Shown here one piece after another: positions 41,546-51,718 of a DNA stretch of 64,000 nt. A model generated the notes under the pieces. That model made no database searches and was not told the DNA's origin. It saw only the letters and a program-made list of their open reading frames with translations. Position numbers and translations under genes: made by a program. The stretch's first letter is position 1. Every line of letters begins with the position of its first letter. Source of the stretch: Nitzschia sp. DOCU1 (Eukaryota; Bacillariophyta; Bacillariophyceae; Bacillariales; Bacillariaceae); NCBI GenBank assembly GCA_951394045.1, contig OX595985.1, positions 1,302,001 to 1,366,000 of the forward strand. The letters are read 5' to 3'.

Positions 41546-42377
41546 TCATCTCCACAACTCGATGGACTGCCGACTTTCCTGCGAGACAAAAAGCAGCCGG
41601 TGGCGCTGCTGTAGGACCTGTCATCTCCATCATTGTCATGACGTTCACGACGATGATGAAGAAAGGAGCAACGCAGAGTGCTCCTTTTGCAGAAAAGTGA
41701 CCTCGATTGAGTGAAAAAGTGATTTTTTTCTTGGGCTTTCCTTCCTCCAAGGAAAGGAGTTCCCACGATGAGGCCCCACGGTTGCTGAAAAGTCATCCAC
41801 ATTCATCCATCGTGAAACACTCCGCGGTTTTTATGGTCACCGATTGTATGTGCCTCCATCCAAGTCCACGCTAGCTATCTTTTTCATCATCATCGTTCTC
41901 TCAAAACATGTTGATTGCTGTGTCCCTTTTTACTATCCCACCATTGTCATTGTGCAAGCATTGAAGAGGCATTTTTGCATTGGTCATTGGTTTTGGATGC
42001 GTTGCCTCTCGTCTTGATGCGCTTTCTTCCAGTTTTTCTGATGACGTAGAAACGCTCGCTTCGCCAATCACGATGCCTTTCCTCGGAGGCAAAGAACGCT
42101 TCGCCAAATCTTTTATTAGGACACTAATACGTTGAATATGGATGCGCGCAGGCCCATCCTGCATTGACCACCACCACATTGACTCGACTCGACTCTTTTG
42201 ACCACGGCAGCCGGCGCGCGGTTAGGCGAGCTTGGCAGCAACTATTGTGAGGAGAGCGACTGATTCATGATATGCATAGCTTGGCAGCCATTGCTCCGAG
42301 TGGATTACTTCTCTATTGCTAGATGATGAATGATGGCAGTGGATTTGAACGCCATATGAGATAGAGGACACCACTAA

Positions 42378-43436
42378 ATGCCTCGGCGAAGGGTAAAGAC
42401 TGCGTCGTCGTCGAAACGAAGGACGGTGATCGGATGCTTTGGGGTCGTTTTGCTAGCCTACATTGCTCTAGTCAGCCGATTTCTTTCTTCTCAGCCATCG
42501 AGCATTCCATTCAAAATCGATCATTTGCCGGCTGCTGCTTCTTCCCATGATGAAAAGCCACCGCTGGATACCTTGGTGCAGGGTTGGAATATTACTGGAA
42601 ATGTCAGCTGGCTGATGGACTTTTCGATTGTTGGATTTCCAAAGACTGGAACTTCTACGTTGATGTTCTACTTGGAGCAGTACACGGATGCTATTTTCAC
42701 ATTTCCAGACGAACGATGTGAGCTGGGCTGGAATCAACACGTCAAGCTGATTCGGGCCCTCTATCGGCAGTACCAGCCAAACCGTATCATGGGCATCAAG
42801 TGCCCGCGCGATTTGGAAATCGATCTCGCTCTCTCCAACTACAACAAATACTTTCCTACAACAAAGTTTATTGTTGGACTGAGACATCCGATTCTTTGGT
42901 TTCAGTCGTTCTATAATTTCCGTGTCGCCAATGAATTTCCAATGCCACCCGCTGAGACGCTGATTGGATCGTGCAAGCGTGCCAATCAAGGGGTCTGCAC
43001 CTATCGAGCCAACTTTTCCAAGCATTTGCAGCAGATTGAACCATGGCGCAGGGTGTTCCTTTACCACGTGGATCAACTGAAGGAAAAGTCGGCAGCGGAC
43101 GAGAGCAATACTGTTGGCCCGTTGTTTCGGCGCGATTTGGGAGATTTTCTAGGAGTATCTCGTCCATTGACCCTGCCAATGTTGTGGGTCAAGCCTGGGC
43201 AACGAAGCATTACAGAGGAGAAACAGAAGGAAATTGATGCCTTGAAAATCGACATTTGTGACGAGCGCTTCATCGAACTGAGACAAGTTTTGTTGCTACA
43301 GGGGTCACAATCAGCGGACTGGATACAAAGTGTCTTCCTTTCGCAACCGAACGTAGGGGTCTCGAACCCTGAACAGTTTGCCAAACTCTTGGAAGCTTGG
43401 CACAACGATCCATGTCATCAAACACATGCAGCTTGA
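42378..43436 (+). CDS. Golgi-type sulfotransferase (type II membrane protein)
   Basis: Single exon, 352 aa. A short basic N terminus and one hydrophobic segment at about 17-33 (VIGCFGVVLLAYIALVS) give a type II Golgi topology. The PAPS 5'-phosphosulfate loop is at about 85-96 (VGFPKTGTSTLM). The 3'-phosphate site is VGLRHPILWFQSFYNFR, near 165-181, with the expected Arg and Ser. The motif NRIMGIKCPRDLE lies between them. The protein is likely to sulfate a glycan or glycoprotein in the secretory path. The acceptor is unknown. It is an intact gene in a tract of pseudogenes and repeats. Confidence 0.85.
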   Translation: MPRRRVKTASSSKRRTVIGCFGVVLLAYIALVSRFLSSQPSSIPFKIDHLPAAASSHDEKPPLDTLVQGWNITGNVSWLMDFSIVGFPKTGTSTLMFYLEQYTDAIFTFPDERCELGWNQHVKLIRALYRQYQPNRIMGIKCPRDLEIDLALSNYNKYFPTTKFIVGLRHPILWFQSFYNFRVANEFPMPPAETLIGSCKRANQGVCTYRANFSKHLQQIEPWRRVFLYHVDQLKEKSAADESNTVGPLFRRDLGDFLGVSRPLTLPMLWVKPGQRSITEEKQKEIDALKIDICDERFIELRQVLLLQGSQSADWIQSVFLSQPNVGVSNPEQFAKLLEAWHNDPCHQTHAA

Positions 43437-43597
43437 CCAAACCGAGAGACTTTTTGGTCGTAAAGGAAGACAAGGCACCATATCGGCTAAGAGCAAAGTG
43501 GACAATGCTACTTTACGCTTCCGTTGCATGTGCTAGTTCAAATGTTCTGCAGCAGCCGATGAGTTTTTTGCTTGCTTGGGTGGCGAGCTCTCCCATT

Positions 43598-43881
43598 TTA
43601 AAAGCCAAGCATAGTCAAAAGTCGGCGACGGTCGTCGTTCAAGGTGAAATCCTGTTTAGCGAGCCACCGACGATGTTGTCGCCGTTGACGCTTGGCCCAG
43701 GGGAAGAGACGAGTCTCTCTGGCTGGAATATGACAATGACCTTCTCGCTGCACAAACTTTTGTAGCACTTCATAATTCATTTCCCAAGCCATGGCATGAT
43801 TATCCCAAGAAAAGCTAACGGATTCGAGCGATCGTATTCTTTCAGGAGTGAGATAGGAGCCCTTTACACAATTTGATTTTC
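43598..43881 (-). pseudogene. Helicase-associated (HA) domain relic
   Basis: One HA unit is readable: LTPERIRSLESVSFSWDNHA, then YEVLQKFVQREGHCHIPA, then ARETRLFPWAKRQRR and DRRRLLTMLGF, immediately followed by TAA. The frame is closed upstream by TGA just before KSNCVKGSYLTP and no start codon fits. Intact diatom proteins usually carry several such units in a row, so this is a single-unit fragment. Confidence 0.6.
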
Positions 43882-44102
43882 ACTAATCGTTTGTTTGCTC
43901 GTCAGTTTCTACCTGTGCGCACCCAATCCTTTGTTGGATAGTTTTGAATTTCCAAAGAGTTTCGTTTGAGGCCTCTCCCATGCATCAATGTCCGTTTTGA
44001 CCTCTTTGGCCAAACGATGGAATCTCTCATAACTAGCTACTACCGGTACCAATTATTATACTATTATTCATAATCTATCATTATCATAGTATGTTAAAAG
44101 TA

Positions 44103-45611
44103 CTAGCGGTGTAGGCGATGTTTACAAATGGGGCAAGACGCGTTAGTTCTCATCCATTTGTCACAACAGGTGGCGTGAAAGCCATGCAGGCACGGCAGAA
44201 TCATTCGCGATTCACCCGCTGCAATATCCTCCAGACAAATCAAGCATTGCCGAGCGTCTTCTGGGAGCTCCTTTTCAGGATTCTGCACTGTTTGCGTAGG
44301 AAGAGAGGCGATTTGGGCGTCATTGGCGCCCAGATTGTCGGTACCATCTCCAAAAGTGTGGAGCAGTTGTTCGTAACTCATGCCATCAACATTGCCGGCT
44401 AGGCCCATCCCCCCGCGGTACTGTTGTTCGAGATAGGAATGTAGTAGCAATGTAAGCATGGGATCATTCATGCCTTGAGGGGCGCGTCCTGTAGGACGAC
44501 GGACGCGAGTGGTCGAATTTCCACCCATGACCATCGTGGTCGTTGTACCGTCCAGGTTTTGCTCCCGTACCACGCGGAAACTGGATCTGGGACGGGCCCG
44601 AGAGTTGCCGCCCTGGTTAGCCTCCGACGATTCATTAATGGAGGGATATCCACCCGTAATAGACGCCGAACTTCGAGCCTGAGCAACGCTCATCCGTCCT
44701 TGTTGCTGCGATTGGTGGTTGGCTTCGGCATTGTTGAGATATTCTTCCAAGTAAGAGCCTTCCAATGGGCCTGCCCCAACCGAAACACGCTGTCGGCGCG
44801 GATTGCCACGGCGCGACGACATGAGTTCATTCAAGAATGCCCCACCCATGACTCCAGTCATGGCACCTTCGGCTGCTGCCGAAAAGGGATCCCGCCCATG
44901 TAGGAAAGACCCAGCGGCCCCCAGCAACCCTCCCACAATGGCTCCTCCACTGACCAATGTAAGTGGCGACATGTCTGCCGCATCGTCGCCAATGAGGCGT
45001 TCTCTAAGAACTGGATCCGGAGGACGCTCGGGATTCGGGTTATGACAGGCGGCGCAATATGACGCACTTTTCAGATTGTGAAGCGTGCATTGGGGACAAG
45101 CCCATTGATCTGCGCCGAGCCCAGCACTATCCGTCTGCCCTGGACTAGGAGTATCCGCCACAAGATCAACCACCTCTGGCGATTGCGGTGCATCGTCCGT
45201 ATCAACTCGCCGTCGACGTCTGCGTAATCCTTGTTGTGGTGTTTCCGGTTCCAGTGCTTCCGTTCGTGGTCGTGTCGCACGAGCTGGCGATGCAGGGCAT
45301 GACTTGAACGATGCGCCCGTGGGTCCCTCCACTATTTTCACTTCACTGTCATCATCGCTATCAACCGAAGCGATATCCGTGGCGGATGCCACACCTCTGG
45401 CTTGATTTCCAGCTGGCTCGTCCAAATCCATTGGTTCGACATCATCATTATTATTATGTCCAGCAACGTCGTCGTTTTCATCATCGTCACCCGGTCGTCT
45501 CGCCCGCGCCTTGCAAGCACGCAACTGGTGCAAGGTCATGTTTCCTTCCGGAACTGGTTTTCCACAATCACTGCACGTTATTAAACTAGGAGCTTCGTCT
45601 GAGTCTGCCAT
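44103..45611 (-). CDS. RING-H2 E3 ubiquitin ligase with RanBP2-type zinc finger
   Basis: Single exon, 502 aa from the ATG at 45611. An upstream in-frame ATG would add 61 residues without domain character, so the start giving MADSDEAPSLITCSDCGKPV is preferred. This N terminus is a C2HC-like finger (CSDCGK, LHQLRAC). A RanBP2-type finger follows (WACPQCTLHNLKSASYCAAC), as found in ubiquitin-binding proteins. A Gly/Ala-rich hydrophobic stretch (AIVGGLLGAAGSFLHG, GAMTGVMGGAFLNELM) may insert in or bind membranes. The C terminus is RING-H2: CLICLEDIAAGESRMILPCL, HGFHATCCDKWMR, CPICKHR. The substrate is unknown. Confidence 0.85.
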   Translation of the reverse strand: MADSDEAPSLITCSDCGKPVPEGNMTLHQLRACKARARRPGDDDENDDVAGHNNNDDVEPMDLDEPAGNQARGVASATDIASVDSDDDSEVKIVEGPTGASFKSCPASPARATRPRTEALEPETPQQGLRRRRRRVDTDDAPQSPEVVDLVADTPSPGQTDSAGLGADQWACPQCTLHNLKSASYCAACHNPNPERPPDPVLRERLIGDDAADMSPLTLVSGGAIVGGLLGAAGSFLHGRDPFSAAAEGAMTGVMGGAFLNELMSSRRGNPRRQRVSVGAGPLEGSYLEEYLNNAEANHQSQQQGRMSVAQARSSASITGGYPSINESSEANQGGNSRARPRSSFRVVREQNLDGTTTTMVMGGNSTTRVRRPTGRAPQGMNDPMLTLLLHSYLEQQYRGGMGLAGNVDGMSYEQLLHTFGDGTDNLGANDAQIASLPTQTVQNPEKELPEDARQCLICLEDIAAGESRMILPCLHGFHATCCDKWMRTNASCPICKHRLHR

Positions 45612-46146
45612 TTTTATTATTCGGCGCAAGTGATTGCCGTTCCCAAGAATGAGGCGAAAAAATACGATCGAGCTTTGCGCCCGAATTCGATCAAGAAATT
45701 CAATAGAGAAACGATCCGAAACCACCACTCTTCTTCGCTTAATGCGACCAGGATACACTTCTACTTCCCGTGTTTGAAGGGGGTATGAAGCCAAGATTGT
45801 TATCTGTTGTTGCTTTCAAATCAACATCACCATATTTTGCGGTTCGGAGTTTTGGGGAGTTCTTGCCGCCGCCACGGTCTGGCTTTGACCTTTTCGACTA
45901 CACTGATATCGTATCGTATCTACTATCTGAGGTACGTACCCGTGTAGATAAGGTAAACGGTCTGTCTGCCAAACACGATGATGATAGCATTCAAGCATTC
46001 CCCGCATAAACTTCGAGTAACGTAGTATAACATAACATAATAGCTATCTTTGAAGGGAATGCTAGAAGACAAAAGACCGTATTGCCCCACTGAAGTTCCC
46101 AGGGAGCACCTTTCAGATCTGACACTTAGCACATGCCAAGGCTCTC
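45612..46146. other. Intergenic stretch, about 0.5 kb
   Basis: It holds the promoter side of the RING gene and the 3' side of the next minus-strand gene. No other feature was recognised. Confidence 0.35.
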
Positions 46147-47475
46147 CTACTCCTCCGCTCGATAGAGCTCAAAGGAAAACCGATCTCTCAAATCTGGATG
46201 TGTAAAGTTGTAAGAGAATCGCTCCCAAAAGTCAGCGTGACGACTGCGAAGTCCATGATTGTCAACATGGTACATGCGTGCTCGCCGTGCATCCCCCAAC
46301 AAGGCTGCCCACAAAACAAACGTCGATCGGGCACTTCCTACTACTTCCTTCTGAGCTTGCTTGAGAAAGCAAAAGTCCTCTACTGCAGACTGATCCGTAA
46401 TGACAGTAGCGTTGATGCCTCGTTCGGCCAAAGCTTCGGCGTAGTTTCTCGCCCTTTGATTGAAGAGTCGAGTCGTAATTTGGACTCGGTCACCAGGTTG
46501 GAGATTTCGAAACAGCTCCGTCGCCGTTTTAGAAGGTGACAACTCAGCAAAGCCCATATCGTAGGCCCTACGCTCTGGCATTTCCGATTCGTAGTTTCGA
46601 AAGTGAAAGACCGAGTCCTTTGATCCGGGCAGAATGGCGCAACACGCAGTGTCATTGAACTGAAATAGGTCCCGAATCTGAGTGTAATATCGATCGATCA
46701 AGTGATAAACGTCCAGCGTCTCCGAAAACAAATACGGAAGCCGTATCGTTGATGACGATACTGATTCAGAATCGATCAATGGACGATTCGGATCCGTCAA
46801 AACGTCGTCCGACAGGAATTGTAGTCCTTCTCTCAGTCCGTTGATATCCCTCGAGTTGATGAGGCCAAACATGTGATCCATTCGCCCCCCTAGCCATTCT
46901 CGCTGCAAATTTTGTCGTTCTAGAAACTCCTTTTTGTTTCCCTCCCCAAAATTCCAATTTGCCAGTTTGGGAAAGCACATTTGGATGTGGTCGCGAGCTG
47001 ATTTCCACTTGGGTCGGGGCGCGCGGTTGTTGGGGCCTTCCGAATGACGAATAACAATATTACAATCGATGCCATACTCTTCTTTGGCGAGAAGTTTGAT
47101 GCCAAGTCCATGTGCAATGTGATGCAAGTTGTTGGCCATTTCCCCCGAAAGTTGAACGACGATGGTTGCCTGACGCGTCGAGTTGTTGGCGGCAAATTCT
47201 CCTACGTGGGGAGTAGGTCTTGCTGGCGGTGTAGAGGGGCTGACGACAAGTGGCGCCAGAGTGGGAGCGGTCTCTAGCAGAGGATCTCGAGTTGTGGCTG
47301 AGACCGGTTTGGGTGTGGAGTCCTGGGCTTCCATATTGTAAAGTTCAGCACCACCGAGTGGGCCAACGAAGAAGAATGATGCCGGCATCCCAATCAACTG
47401 GGAAAGCCATGCTGCCCCAACGCCCAAAAGGCCTACAAAGAGACAGAGATGTCTACGTCGCGTCGAGCGATGCAT
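46147..47475 (-). CDS. Type II membrane protein, glycosyltransferase-like (tentative)
   Basis: Single exon, 442 aa. A basic start (MHRSTRRRHLCLF) and a hydrophobic anchor (VGLLGVGAAWLSQLIGMPASFFFV) are followed by a Thr/Pro-rich stem. The lumenal domain starts near residue 108 (IVVQLSGEMANNLHHIAHGLG). It contains DSVFHFRNYESEMPERRAYD and, late, VVGSARSTFVLWAALLGDAR. The last stretch, with its small-residue turn before a helix, is reminiscent of GT11-like fucosyltransferases, as is GEMANNLHHIAHG near the start. I cannot fix the family. Stem-anchor topology supports a Golgi enzyme. Confidence 0.55.
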   Translation of the reverse strand: MHRSTRRRHLCLFVGLLGVGAAWLSQLIGMPASFFFVGPLGGAELYNMEAQDSTPKPVSATTRDPLLETAPTLAPLVVSPSTPPARPTPHVGEFAANNSTRQATIVVQLSGEMANNLHHIAHGLGIKLLAKEEYGIDCNIVIRHSEGPNNRAPRPKWKSARDHIQMCFPKLANWNFGEGNKKEFLERQNLQREWLGGRMDHMFGLINSRDINGLREGLQFLSDDVLTDPNRPLIDSESVSSSTIRLPYLFSETLDVYHLIDRYYTQIRDLFQFNDTACCAILPGSKDSVFHFRNYESEMPERRAYDMGFAELSPSKTATELFRNLQPGDRVQITTRLFNQRARNYAEALAERGINATVITDQSAVEDFCFLKQAQKEVVGSARSTFVLWAALLGDARRARMYHVDNHGLRSRHADFWERFSYNFTHPDLRDRFSFELYRAEE

Positions 47476-48044
47476 GACAATACCATTGCTGCCTCAAATA
47501 CGGTATAAGATTATGGTGTTCAGTGACAATAAAATGGAGACGAGGAACTCTTGCACATGATGGTTTGTTTTCCTTCTCTTTCTGCCCGCAAATGTTTGTG
47601 ATGGACGTGGTCAATGTACGTTGAGTACGTACGGACTGACAGTTTTATCGACTCACTCGATGCGACTTGGACTTGACTGACTCATTCGTCTGTCCCATGT
47701 CCGTCCATTTGCTGGCGCTTCCGTCGGCATCCATCTCTTCGCTCTCGGGTACGTAGCAAGTTGCAGCGTACATAGCTACTATTTTATACAAATTACCGTA
47801 GCTATCCCCACTCTTCGCTGCTTTTAGTATGCTACCTGTTCCCACTGAAGCAGGCATAGAACGGTTTCTATGGCACCCAATAAACCTCATTTGCTCCTAT
47901 TTGGATCTAATCTAGAGTCGCTGACGATGATGCACTTACACGAAAAGATATTGCGCTACTCGACCATAGTACTATTACATCGTCCATGTTGAGAAAACGG
48001 ATCCAATCCTGATAACTCGCTCCGACGAACAATAATCGAAAACA
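47476..48044. other. Intergenic stretch, about 0.57 kb
   Basis: A minus-strand 81-aa frame at 47890-47645 ends in a polar Ser/Lys-rich tail but has no support. Nothing else was recognised. Confidence 0.3.
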
Positions 48045-51000
48045 TTACATAATATCCATCTTCTTCTGGGCTTCCTCAAGATCCAACTTGGCAGTAGCGA
48101 TTTCAGCAGAAAATTTCTTCAAGGTGTCGTCAACAGCTGCGAAATCACTCTGGCCTTCTTCGGCTTTGACAATACCACCCTTGGTAGCCACATCGAGCTC
48201 TTGTTGTAGCGTTTGATTTACAGACAAGAGATTTCGAATCTCACTATCGGCCTGGCCAAGTTTCACCTCTAGAACATCCCAGTCTTGAAGCTGCTTTTCG
48301 ATTTCAACTTCTAACATTCCGACTTTCTCCTGGCTCTTCGACAATTCGGCTTCCTTTTCTTGTAGCAAATGCTTCAAAGTATCACGCTCCTCCACTACAG
48401 TACCAAAAAGTTGGAGAAGTCGTTCCGTGAGGCGGTTCATCTCTTGCGAACTGGCTTGGTCATCTTTGACAAGAGTCAACATGGCAAAACAAACTCCTTT
48501 AAAGTCCACACCGGCACCAGCAGGATCTGGGATGGGCGCCGACTCCAAATCAAATGCTTTGGGTGTTTCCTCCGTTGCCATAATATTGGTCGTATCTGCT
48601 TCAGTGGTGGTTAGCAAAACGTCCCCGGCTTCTGTGACGTCTTCAGCTTCTAGCTGTACTGGCTGAACGTCGTCGCCGACCGCAGGCATGGGTTCAGAAG
48701 GATCTTCGAGAATGGTGGCTGGTTCATCCTGTGTCTCACCGGGTGTGTCCACGTCAGCAACTTCACCACTTGTCGGCTTCACAGAACTTGCAACGGGAGT
48801 CTCGATCTCGCTGGTCCCAACTATCTCCTTCATCTCAGGAGCAGCACTGTCAATGGTCGAATCTCCATCGGCGGGCGATTCCTCAGTTCCGGACACGATA
48901 CCAGTTTCTGGAATAGCAATCTCAACGGTAGAATCAACTATAATTGTAGAAGCTGGCATGATCGTTTCTGCTTCAGGGACTTTGTCCGTGGCCTCGGTGC
49001 CCCCTGCTGGGGATTCGTCTCGTTCGGGTGGCACAACAGCGATAGCTTTGTCCACATTCGACTCCCCCTCTTCTGGTTTCACTGGAGTCGACAGTTCTTC
49101 TTCTTCTGCAGCCGCACCGCTTGCCTCAGTTGTTTCAACTACTGCCGGCGATTCTTCTGGTTCCGGTGAAACACCGTCAATCGCATTGTCAACATTCGAC
49201 TCTTCTTCTGCTGGCACCACCGCCACTGGAATGCTCTTTCCTTCTTCCTCTTCTGTAGAAACCACTGTTGCGGCCTCTACCGGGGAATCCCCAGTTTCGG
49301 GTGGCACTTCAGGGGTCGCTTCTTCGTCTGCAGCCACACCGCTTGCGTCGGTTGTTTCGACTTCTGCTGGCGACTCTCCTGGTTCCGGTGAAACGACTTC
49401 TGCTGGCGACTCTCCTGGTTCCGGTGAAACGCCGCCAATCGCATTGTCGACATTCGCCTCTCCCTCTTCTGGTACCACCGTCACTGGGACGCTCCTTCCT
49501 TCTTCCTCCTCTGCAGAAACCACATCGGTGGCCTCGGTTTGTTCGACATCCACCTGGGAATCTTCAGTTTTGGGGGGCACTTCGGAGGTCGCTTCTTTTT
49601 CTGCAGTCGCACCGCCGGCCTCGGTTGTTTCAACAACTGCCGGCGTCTCTTCTGGTTCCGGTGAAACACCGCCAATCGCATTGTCGACATTCGCCTCTCC
49701 CTCTGCTGGCACCACCGTCTCTGGAATGGTCTTTCCTTCTTCCTGAGCAGAAAACGCTCCGGTGGCCTCGGTTGTTTCTACCTCTACAGGGGAATCTTCA
49801 GTTTCGGGTGGCACATTGGGCGTCGCTTCTTCCACGGTTGACACTTCCTCTCCTGGTACCGCGGCCGCCGGAAAAGGCTTTTCTCCTTCTTCGGTACCTC
49901 CTGTGGCTTCGACCTCTACCACGTCCGCCTTTTCCTGTGTCACAGACTCACCAACAAGCTCCGAGGATGACGCAGGGTCAGCAGGTGGCGAGGCTGCTAA
50001 CGCTACATCTTCGTTGGATACGTCTTCGCCTTTTGCACCGCCTTCGTCTGGTGTGACACCACTAAAATCATTCGTGCCGGAATCCTGAGGTTTTGTCGTT
50101 GCCGTTGTACCTGTGTCTTTAGTTGCTGCTCCGTCAGTAGATTCCTCCACATCGGCCGCTGTTGCATGCTGAGTTGATCCTTTCTCTGATGACGTAGCCT
50201 CGGAGACTGCCTCGGGTATTTCGGTGACATCTGGGACAGTAAGCGACTCGGCGGGACTTTCCGACACAGGGTCGTCCGCTGGTCTATGTACGGACTGTGC
50301 GTCTTCAATTGTACGAGTCTCGCCTGCCTCACTTTCAGCAGTTTCAGCAGTGCCGGAAGTGTTTTCAGGACGAGCCGACTCAGAGAGCTTCGAGGACTTC
50401 TTCTTTTTCTTCTTCTCATTCATTTCGGTGTCGTCACCAGGAGCAGGATCCTCGTCACCTTTTGATTTCAACTTTGACTTGCGCTTGGATGTACTGTGCT
50501 TCGGAATGTCATTTTCTTCTCCCTTTGACTTGCGCTTGGATGTACTGTGCTTTGGAATGTCATTTTCTACGTCCTTTGACTTGCGCTTGGATGTGCTGTG
50601 CTTCGGAATGTCATTTTCTTCTTCCTCGGACATCAAGTTCTTTTTGCTCTTTCTCTTTTTCATTTTGGGGGTTGGCTCGGATGGTTCATCTTTTAAAGCC
50701 ATGTCGCCGGTGTCAGACGCCGCAGGAATTTGCTCTTTGGCTTCCTCGTCAGGCTCCTCATCTGCCATCAAATTTTTCTTGCTCTTCTTCTTTTTCATTT
50801 TGGGGGTTGGCTCGGATGGTTCATCTTTCAAAGCCATGTCTCCGGTTTCAGTCGCGGCAGCAATTTGCTCTTTGGTAGCTACCTCTTCCTCTGCATCTGC
50901 CGTATGGTCTTTCGCGCTCTTTTTCTTCGAACTTTTCTCATGGTCGGGCTCGGCCGCTACCTTCTTCTTTTTCTTAGCATGCTTGTCGTCCTTTTCATCG

Positions 51001-51368
51001 GTATGAGCATCTTCTGACTTCTTGGTTTTCTTGGGCTTGGGGCTTTTCCCAGCTTCAGTCTCGTCGGGTGCTGCTGGTTTCTCCGCCTTAGCTTGCTTGT
51101 CGTCCTTTTCATCGGTATGAGCATCTTCTGACTTCTTGGTTTTCTTGGGCTTGGGGCTTTTCCCAGCTTCAGTCTCATCGGGTGCTGCTGGTTTCTCCGC
51201 CTTGTCTTTCTTTGATTTGGGTTTCTTTTCGCCATCTTGGGTTGCGTCGTCTTTAGCCTTTTTTGCGTCTTTCTTCTTCTTTTTGCTCACAGTCGTATCT
51301 TTTGTTTTCTCGTCACTGTCGACCTTTTTCTTTTTGGCCTTCGCCAGATGCTCACCAAGTTCAACCAT
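48045..51368 (-). CDS. Large acidic/lysine-rich repeat protein with C-terminal coiled coil
   Basis: Single exon, 1,107 aa from MVELGEHLAKAKKKK (an ATG six codons upstream is also in frame). Residues 1-330 are Lys-rich with internal repeats: a 38-aa unit (AEKPAAPDETEAGKSPKPKK...) in two tandem copies, a unit ending DEPSEPTPKMKKKKSKKNLM in two copies, and NDIPKHSTSKRKSK in three. Residues 330-940 are Glu/Pro/Thr/Val-rich, with many variants of a unit carrying VSPEPEESPAVVETTEA. The last 160 residues are an ordered coiled coil (VEERDTLKHLLQEKEAELSK, QTLQQELDVATKGG). It has no signal peptide. A nuclear or cytoskeletal role is possible but unproven. Low-complexity coding DNA also leaves long empty frames on the other strand. 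Confidence 0.7.
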   Translation of the reverse strand: MVELGEHLAKAKKKKVDSDEKTKDTTVSKKKKKDAKKAKDDATQDGEKKPKSKKDKAEKPAAPDETEAGKSPKPKKTKKSEDAHTDEKDDKQAKAEKPAAPDETEAGKSPKPKKTKKSEDAHTDEKDDKHAKKKKKVAAEPDHEKSSKKKSAKDHTADAEEEVATKEQIAAATETGDMALKDEPSEPTPKMKKKKSKKNLMADEEPDEEAKEQIPAASDTGDMALKDEPSEPTPKMKKRKSKKNLMSEEEENDIPKHSTSKRKSKDVENDIPKHSTSKRKSKGEENDIPKHSTSKRKSKLKSKGDEDPAPGDDTEMNEKKKKKKSSKLSESARPENTSGTAETAESEAGETRTIEDAQSVHRPADDPVSESPAESLTVPDVTEIPEAVSEATSSEKGSTQHATAADVEESTDGAATKDTGTTATTKPQDSGTNDFSGVTPDEGGAKGEDVSNEDVALAASPPADPASSSELVGESVTQEKADVVEVEATGGTEEGEKPFPAAAVPGEEVSTVEEATPNVPPETEDSPVEVETTEATGAFSAQEEGKTIPETVVPAEGEANVDNAIGGVSPEPEETPAVVETTEAGGATAEKEATSEVPPKTEDSQVDVEQTEATDVVSAEEEEGRSVPVTVVPEEGEANVDNAIGGVSPEPGESPAEVVSPEPGESPAEVETTDASGVAADEEATPEVPPETGDSPVEAATVVSTEEEEGKSIPVAVVPAEEESNVDNAIDGVSPEPEESPAVVETTEASGAAAEEEELSTPVKPEEGESNVDKAIAVVPPERDESPAGGTEATDKVPEAETIMPASTIIVDSTVEIAIPETGIVSGTEESPADGDSTIDSAAPEMKEIVGTSEIETPVASSVKPTSGEVADVDTPGETQDEPATILEDPSEPMPAVGDDVQPVQLEAEDVTEAGDVLLTTTEADTTNIMATEETPKAFDLESAPIPDPAGAGVDFKGVCFAMLTLVKDDQASSQEMNRLTERLLQLFGTVVEERDTLKHLLQEKEAELSKSQEKVGMLEVEIEKQLQDWDVLEVKLGQADSEIRNLLSVNQTLQQELDVATKGGIVKAEEGQSDFAAVDDTLKKFSAEIATAKLDLEEAQKKMDIM
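50981..51208 (-). repeat. Two tandem 114-bp units inside the repeat protein
   Basis: Nearly identical 114-bp units (period 50981 to 51095) encode the 38-aa repeat. Only a few bases differ, including the codon giving Gln instead of His at the unit end. The near identity at synonymous sites points to recent duplication. Confidence 0.8.
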
Positions 51369-51698
51369 TTTATAAAACAGCGACACAATCAGTGGGTCGA
51401 ACCTTTTAACGCTTTGGTGTCAATGGTGCTATAGACACCCCTGTCTCCTTGGTCGCAATGGAGCTTGCAGAAGAGTTACTCGTTGGACCAATTGGGCCGA
51501 TGGAAAGCACTTTGTAGGAAATGAAAAGGAGATTGATGAGAATACGTCGGCCCCCAAGAGGAAAGTGTTCCCTTCTTATTGCTGGGTCTGTTGATGGGGG
51601 ACAAAATTCTGTCATTTCTTTTGGCTACAGTCGCCAAAAATAGAGAAGGCAGGCATCAAAGGCATCGACAGTCACCAAAAATTCAAATCAGGAGATGG

Positions 51699-51718
51699 TG
51701 ACGTCACAATATGACGTC
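51699..51718. promoter_or_regulatory. Double CRE (TGACGTCA + TGACGTC) in divergent promoter
   Basis: TGACGTCA at 51699-51706 and TGACGTC at 51712-51718 lie between the repeat-protein gene (start 51368, minus) and the plastid retropepsin-like gene (start 51897, plus). This is the densest CRE cluster in the window. Inferred from the motif only. Confidence 0.4.

Larger units (their letters stand above)
40416..42377. other. Two-kilobase non-coding tract with internal duplications
   Basis: It holds two families of duplicated blocks (listed separately). Long open frames here (40686-41231 plus, 41295-41750 minus) look like by-products of GC-rich repeats. A minus frame at 42163-41901 (MQDGPARIHIQRISVLIKDL, 87 aa) is more protein-like but unsupported. 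Confidence 0.4.

Noticed and set aside
41295..41750. 151-codon minus-strand open frame over repeat R2
   Set aside because: It consists mostly of the duplicated non-coding block, and the two copies are in different phases.
48688..49746. Long plus-strand open frame (352 codons) rich in Ser, Val, Gly
   Set aside because: It is the exact antisense of the repeat protein's Glu/Pro/Val tract. Its composition is the mirror of that repeat, and it has no start context or domain.
50224..51006. Plus-strand open frame with Phe/Ser-rich runs
   Set aside because: Antisense of the Lys-rich repeats (AAG/AAA read as CTT/TTT). No independent support.
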